NCBI GenBank assembly: GCA_965207985.1 | Contig: CBDBND010000032.1 | Coordinates: forward strand, 1-64,000 | DNA: 64,000 nt | Source of the DNA: CBDBND01 sp965207985 | GTDB lineage: Bacteria; Pseudomonadota; Alphaproteobacteria; Rhodospirillales; Rhodospirillaceae | Direction of reading: 5' to 3' | Shown: piece by piece, positions 63,618-64,000 of the stretch | Layout: each line of letters starts with the position of its first letter | Position numbering within the stretch: position 1 is the first letter of the stretch | Notes under the pieces: model-generated | What the model was told of the DNA's origin: nothing | Seen by the model: the letters and a program-made list of their open reading frames with translations, nothing else | Databases searched by the model: none | Translations under genes and position numbers: made by a program

Positions 63618-64000
63618 ATGATGGATTACAGACTGCGCCAGCACGGCCGGGCCACACTTGATTTCCTAACTGCTTTTGGCCCCTCCATAGGCCCCTTGAT
63701 GAAGGACCAGCAGGATGCTCTGGACAAGGCTGGGCTGAATGACGACACCCTGGTCGACGACTTGGATGAGCGGGCTAAACAAATCGAAGGCGAACTGGCA
63801 AAACTGTCCGCCTTTCGCACAGCCAATCTTTTGGGGGAATGGCACGCCGAGCATCACGCCCGTTTGGCCGCAAGCGCCTTTGCCGAAATAAAGGAAGACC
63901 TCGCGCCATCTTTCGAAAAATTTTCACAAGGCGGAACCACATTGACAGCAAATCCGGACCTGGACGTGCCCCAATACTGGCGTTATCCGGTCCATCGCAC
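63618..64000 (+). CDS. probable methyltransferase-family protein, N-terminal part (partial)
   Basis: Open from ATG 63618 (or 63621) to the window edge, about 127 residues. It is helical in the first 100 residues (MDYRLRQHGRATLDFLTAFG, TLVDDLDERAKQIEGELAKL), then GGTTLTANPDLDVPQYWRYP and VHRT. The NPDLDVPxYW segment corresponds in place and pattern to DPDFEIPRYI and DPDLDVPPYV in the two methyltransferases at 43074 and 55573, so it may be a third member. The catalytic core is outside the window. Confidence 0.55.
   Translation, partial: MMDYRLRQHGRATLDFLTAFGPSIGPLMKDQQDALDKAGLNDDTLVDDLDERAKQIEGELAKLSAFRTANLLGEWHAEHHARLAASAFAEIKEDLAPSFEKFSQGGTTLTANPDLDVPQYWRYPVHR

Noticed and set aside
1..64000. 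CRISPR arrays
   Set aside because: No regularly spaced repeats of 24-40 bases and no cas genes were seen on either strand.

Overview
The window is a chromosomal segment of an alphaproteobacterium, probably Rhodospirillales-like. This rests on gene order and protein type: rpsT-dnaA-dnaN-recF-gyrB, mutM next to ubiE-ubiB-coaBC-dut, and argG next to rlmN. The core is GC-rich. The accessory DNA is visibly more AT-rich and full of broken genes.

Layout. (1) 1-9050 is an integrative element lying against a tRNA-Ala(CGC) gene (9052-9127). Its genes run leftward: a frameshifted tyrosine integrase, a frameshifted protein resembling replication initiators, a saccharopine-dehydrogenase-like cargo gene, an SRAP protein, a DUF4760-type membrane protein and several small conserved proteins. 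It runs off the left edge. (2) 9130-17000 holds two secreted beta-propeller proteins, yggT, folD, a PhyH-like dioxygenase gene cut by a complete IS3 element, and a methyltransferase. (3) 17620-21605 is a second, inverted and decayed copy of parts of element 1. With other mobile debris it has been inserted into an enoyl-CoA hydratase gene whose two halves can still be joined. (4) 21606-40980 is intact housekeeping DNA: argG, rlmN, an OmpA-like lipoprotein, moeB, dut, coaBC, ubiB, ubiE, mutM, an enoyl-CoA hydratase, rpsT, dnaA, dnaN, recF, gyrB and a secreted hydrolase. (5) 41000-61170 is an insertion-sequence graveyard with members or remnants of IS3, IS5, IS6, IS21, IS66, IS110, IS630 and IS1595. 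Among them are surviving genes (two paralogous methyltransferases, a delta-class carbonic anhydrase, a YkgJ-type protein, a bicupin) and many truncated genes (VapC, UspA, SIR2-like, DUF1330, a TonB receptor with a stop and a frameshift). (6) 61169-64000 has a molybdenum hydroxylase large subunit and the start of a further gene.

How the parts work together. The core genes cover replication initiation and the sliding clamp, gyrase, base-excision repair, ubiquinone synthesis, coenzyme A, dUTP removal and arginine synthesis. The most interesting accessory object is the tRNA-Ala element. It combines an integrase, a probable rolling-circle-type initiator and an SRAP protein (a family that shields abasic sites in single-stranded DNA), and no capsid or conjugation gene is visible in the part seen. 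It was present at least twice, since a partly deleted inverted copy lies 9-12 kb away. Several genes are broken by single-base indels, some in homopolymers, so raw-read checks should precede any claim of decay.
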